Assembly (NCBI GenBank): GCA_947565265.1
Contig: CANOFK010000048.1
Span: 1-7,321, forward strand
Direction of reading: 5' to 3'
DNA: 7,321 nt
Origin: an uncultured Clostridia bacterium
Lineage (GTDB): Bacteria; Bacillota; Clostridia; Oscillospirales; Acutalibacteraceae
Part shown: piece after piece, positions 6,233 through 7,321 of the stretch
Layout: each line of letters starts with the position of its first letter
Position numbering within the stretch: the first letter of the stretch is position 1
Position numbers and translations under genes: made by a program
The notes under the pieces: generated by a model
The model's database searches: none
Seen by the model: only the letters and a program-made list of their open reading frames with translations
What the model was told of the DNA's origin: nothing

Positions 6233-6400
6233 TTATTCGCTGACCTGAACCAGGTGTCCGATCTTTTTCACCTTACCCTGGGTCTGGGGGTTGTCAGGCT
6301 GCTGGGAGGAATCCCCCACCTTAAACAAGCCCAGGGCATGGGCCGTGGCAATCTGGTCCTTCTTGCTGCCGATCAGGCTCTTGATCAGTGTAACTTTCAT
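6233..6400 (-). CDS. rpmD: 50S ribosomal protein L30
   Basis: L30 is a small protein of the bacterial large subunit that binds 23S rRNA. The 55-residue product begins MKVTLIKSLIGSKKDQIATA, the classic N-terminus. It continues with HALGLFKVGDSSQQPDNPQT (residues 21–40) and ends KVKKIGHLVQVSE, so it is full length. GLFKVGDSS replaces the commoner GLKKIGDT-like segment, a small local variation. The ATG at 6400 has GGAGG 8 nt upstream, placed right after the rpsE stop codon. It lies 14 nt after rpsE and 24 nt before rplO, the usual position in the spc operon. Confidence 0.97.
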   Translation of the reverse strand: MKVTLIKSLIGSKKDQIATAHALGLFKVGDSSQQPDNPQTQGKVKKIGHLVQVSE

Positions 6401-6414
6401 CTCAAAGCCCTCCC

Positions 6415-6921
6415 TTACAGAATTTCCTTGACCTGCTTGCCCCGGATAGCGGCCACCTCTTCGGCGGTACGCAGTTGGGTCAGGCCGGCCAAAGTCGCCC
6501 GCACCACGTTGCAGGGGTTGTTGGAACGCAGGGCCTTGGTACGGATGTCCTTGATACCGGCGCTCTCCACCACGGCACGCACCGGGCCGCCGGCGATAAC
6601 GCCGGTACCGGGGGCGGCGGGTTTCAGGATGACCTTGCCGGCGCCGAACTCGCCCACAATCTCGTGGGGGATGGTGCTGCCCCGCAGGGCCACATGGTAC
6701 AGGTTCTTCTTGGCGTCCTCAATGCCCTTGCGGATGGCGTCCGGCACCTCGGCGGCCTTGCCGATACCAAAGCCCACGGTGCCGTTGCCGTCGCCTACCA
6801 CAACCAGGGCGGAGAATTTCATCACCCGGCCGCCCTTCACGGTTTTGGATACGCGGTTGATGGCAACCACGCGCTCGGCCATTTCAACGCCGTTGGGGTC
6901 AAAATTTCTTTCACTAGCCAA
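6415..6921 (-). CDS. rpsE: 30S ribosomal protein S5
   Basis: S5 lies on the solvent side of the small subunit and, with S4, affects decoding accuracy; a loop of its N-terminal domain is linked to spectinomycin resistance in other bacteria. The 168-residue product has the usual length. [20 protein letters not shown] (residues 17–36) covers the S5 signature and the loop, followed by [20 protein letters not shown]. The C-terminal domain contains [20 protein letters not shown] and [20 protein letters not shown]. The start is TTG at 6921: AGGAGG (6935–6930) lies 8 nt upstream and no upstream ATG is in frame after the rplR stop. The next in-frame ATG (codon 14) has no such site, so the TTG is preferred. 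It lies 17 nt after rplR. Confidence 0.97.
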   Translation of the reverse strand: MASERNFDPNGVEMAERVVAINRVSKTVKGGRVMKFSALVVVGDGNGTVGFGIGKAAEVPDAIRKGIEDAKKNLYHVALRGSTIPHEIVGEFGAGKVILKPAAPGTGVIAGGPVRAVVESAGIKDIRTKALRSNNPCNVVRATLAGLTQLRTAEEVAAIRGKQVKEIL

Positions 6922-6929
6922 ACTTAATT

Positions 6930-6935
6930 CCTCCT
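6930..6935 (-). promoter_or_regulatory. Ribosome binding site that supports the TTG start of rpsE
   Basis: AGGAGG on the minus strand lies 8 nt before the TTG at 6921 and 3 nt after the rplR stop codon (TAA, 6941–6939). This ideal spacing is the main evidence that the rare start codon is used. Confidence 0.85.
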
Positions 6936-6938
6936 CGC

Positions 6939-7298
6939 TTAGAAGTTGAGGCCGCCCTCGCGGGCGCCTTCGGCCAGTTCTTTCACACGGCCGTGGAAGA
7001 TATAGCCCCCGCGGTCAAACACCACGTTGGCAATGCCCTTTTGGGCCGCCCTCTCGGCAATCAGCTTGCCGACCTTGCGTGCGGCTTCCTTGTTGCCGCC
7101 GGGGCCCTCAAAGCCCTTTTCCACGGTGGAGGCGGCGCACAGGGTGGTGCCCGCTACGTCGTCGATCACCTGGGCGTAGATGTGGGAAGAGGAACGGAAC
7201 ACGTTCAGCCGCGGACGCGCGGCCGTGCCCGAAATCTTCCCCCGGACTCTCTTGTGCCGGCGCAGCCGCGCCTTGTTGGTATCCGGTTTATTTACCAT
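6939..7298 (-). CDS. rplR: 50S ribosomal protein L18
   Basis: L18 binds 5S rRNA together with L5 and attaches it to the large subunit. With the ATG at 7298 the product is 119 residues, similar to B. subtilis L18, and begins [20 protein letters not shown]. The central signature [20 protein letters not shown] is at residues 28–47 and the conserved C-terminus [20 protein letters not shown]…GLNF is complete. An alternative in-frame ATG at 7319 would add seven residues (MKEATQF), which do not match the family. I prefer 7298, but its ribosome binding site is weak (AGAAG about 11 nt upstream) and the region before 7319 is outside the window. The true start therefore remains less certain than the identity. 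rpsE follows after 17 nt. Confidence 0.95.
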   Translation of the reverse strand: MVNKPDTNKARLRRHKRVRGKISGTAARPRLNVFRSSSHIYAQVIDDVAGTTLCAASTVEKGFEGPGGNKEAARKVGKLIAERAAQKGIANVVFDRGGYIFHGRVKELAEGAREGGLNF

Positions 7299-7321
7299 AA
7301 ATTGTGTAGCTTCTTTCATTC

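Noticed and set aside
5534..6949. A 471-codon open frame on the plus strand, antisense to secY, rplO, rpmD and rpsE
   Set aside because: It lies opposite several clearly conserved genes, its translation shows no recognisable domain, and long antisense frames are expected in GC-rich coding DNA.

Overview
This window is a stretch of the conserved bacterial spc–alpha ribosomal protein gene cluster. Every supported gene is on the minus strand, so transcription runs from position 7321 towards 1. In transcription order the genes are rplR (L18), rpsE (S5), rpmD (L30), rplO (L15), secY, adk, map, a small KOW-domain gene, infA (IF-1), rpmJ (L36), rpsM (S13), rpsK (S11), rpsD (S4) and the N-terminal 155 codons of rpoA, which runs off the window at position 1. 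The window opens at or just upstream of the rplR start; the preceding gene (rplF in most genomes) is not visible.

Organism: the order secY-adk-map-KOW gene-infA-rpmJ-rpsM-rpsK is typical of Bacillota. Placing rpsD between rpsK and rpoA is the arrangement common in Clostridia (and in Escherichia coli), whereas Bacillus subtilis keeps rpsD elsewhere. Strong AGGAGG-type ribosome binding sites, a zinc-binding Adk lid and zinc-binding forms of S4 and L36 fit the same assignment. The DNA is GC-rich by eye, which suggests a GC-rich clostridial lineage such as those common in gut communities. Genus and species cannot be resolved.

Layout: positions 7298–4453 hold the spc end (four 50S/30S proteins and the SecY translocon pore), packed with gaps of 1 to 24 nt. 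Positions 4375–2460 hold adk, map, the KOW gene and infA; adk and map share an ATGA overlap. Positions 2240–1 hold the alpha part. Two gaps stand out against the tight packing: 219 nt between infA and rpmJ, which is rich in short inverted repeats, and 181 nt between rpsD and rpoA. No stem followed by a T-run is seen in any intergenic gap, so read-through transcription of the whole cluster is the simplest reading.

Function: the genes supply ribosome assembly (S4, S5, S11, S13, L15, L18, L30, L36), translation initiation (IF-1), N-terminal methionine removal (Map), membrane insertion and secretion (SecY), adenylate balance (Adk) and transcription (RNA polymerase alpha). I see no mobile element, CRISPR array, tRNA, rRNA or defence system, and no previously undescribed system. 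The only non-routine material is the structured intergenic sequence and a few start-site details.
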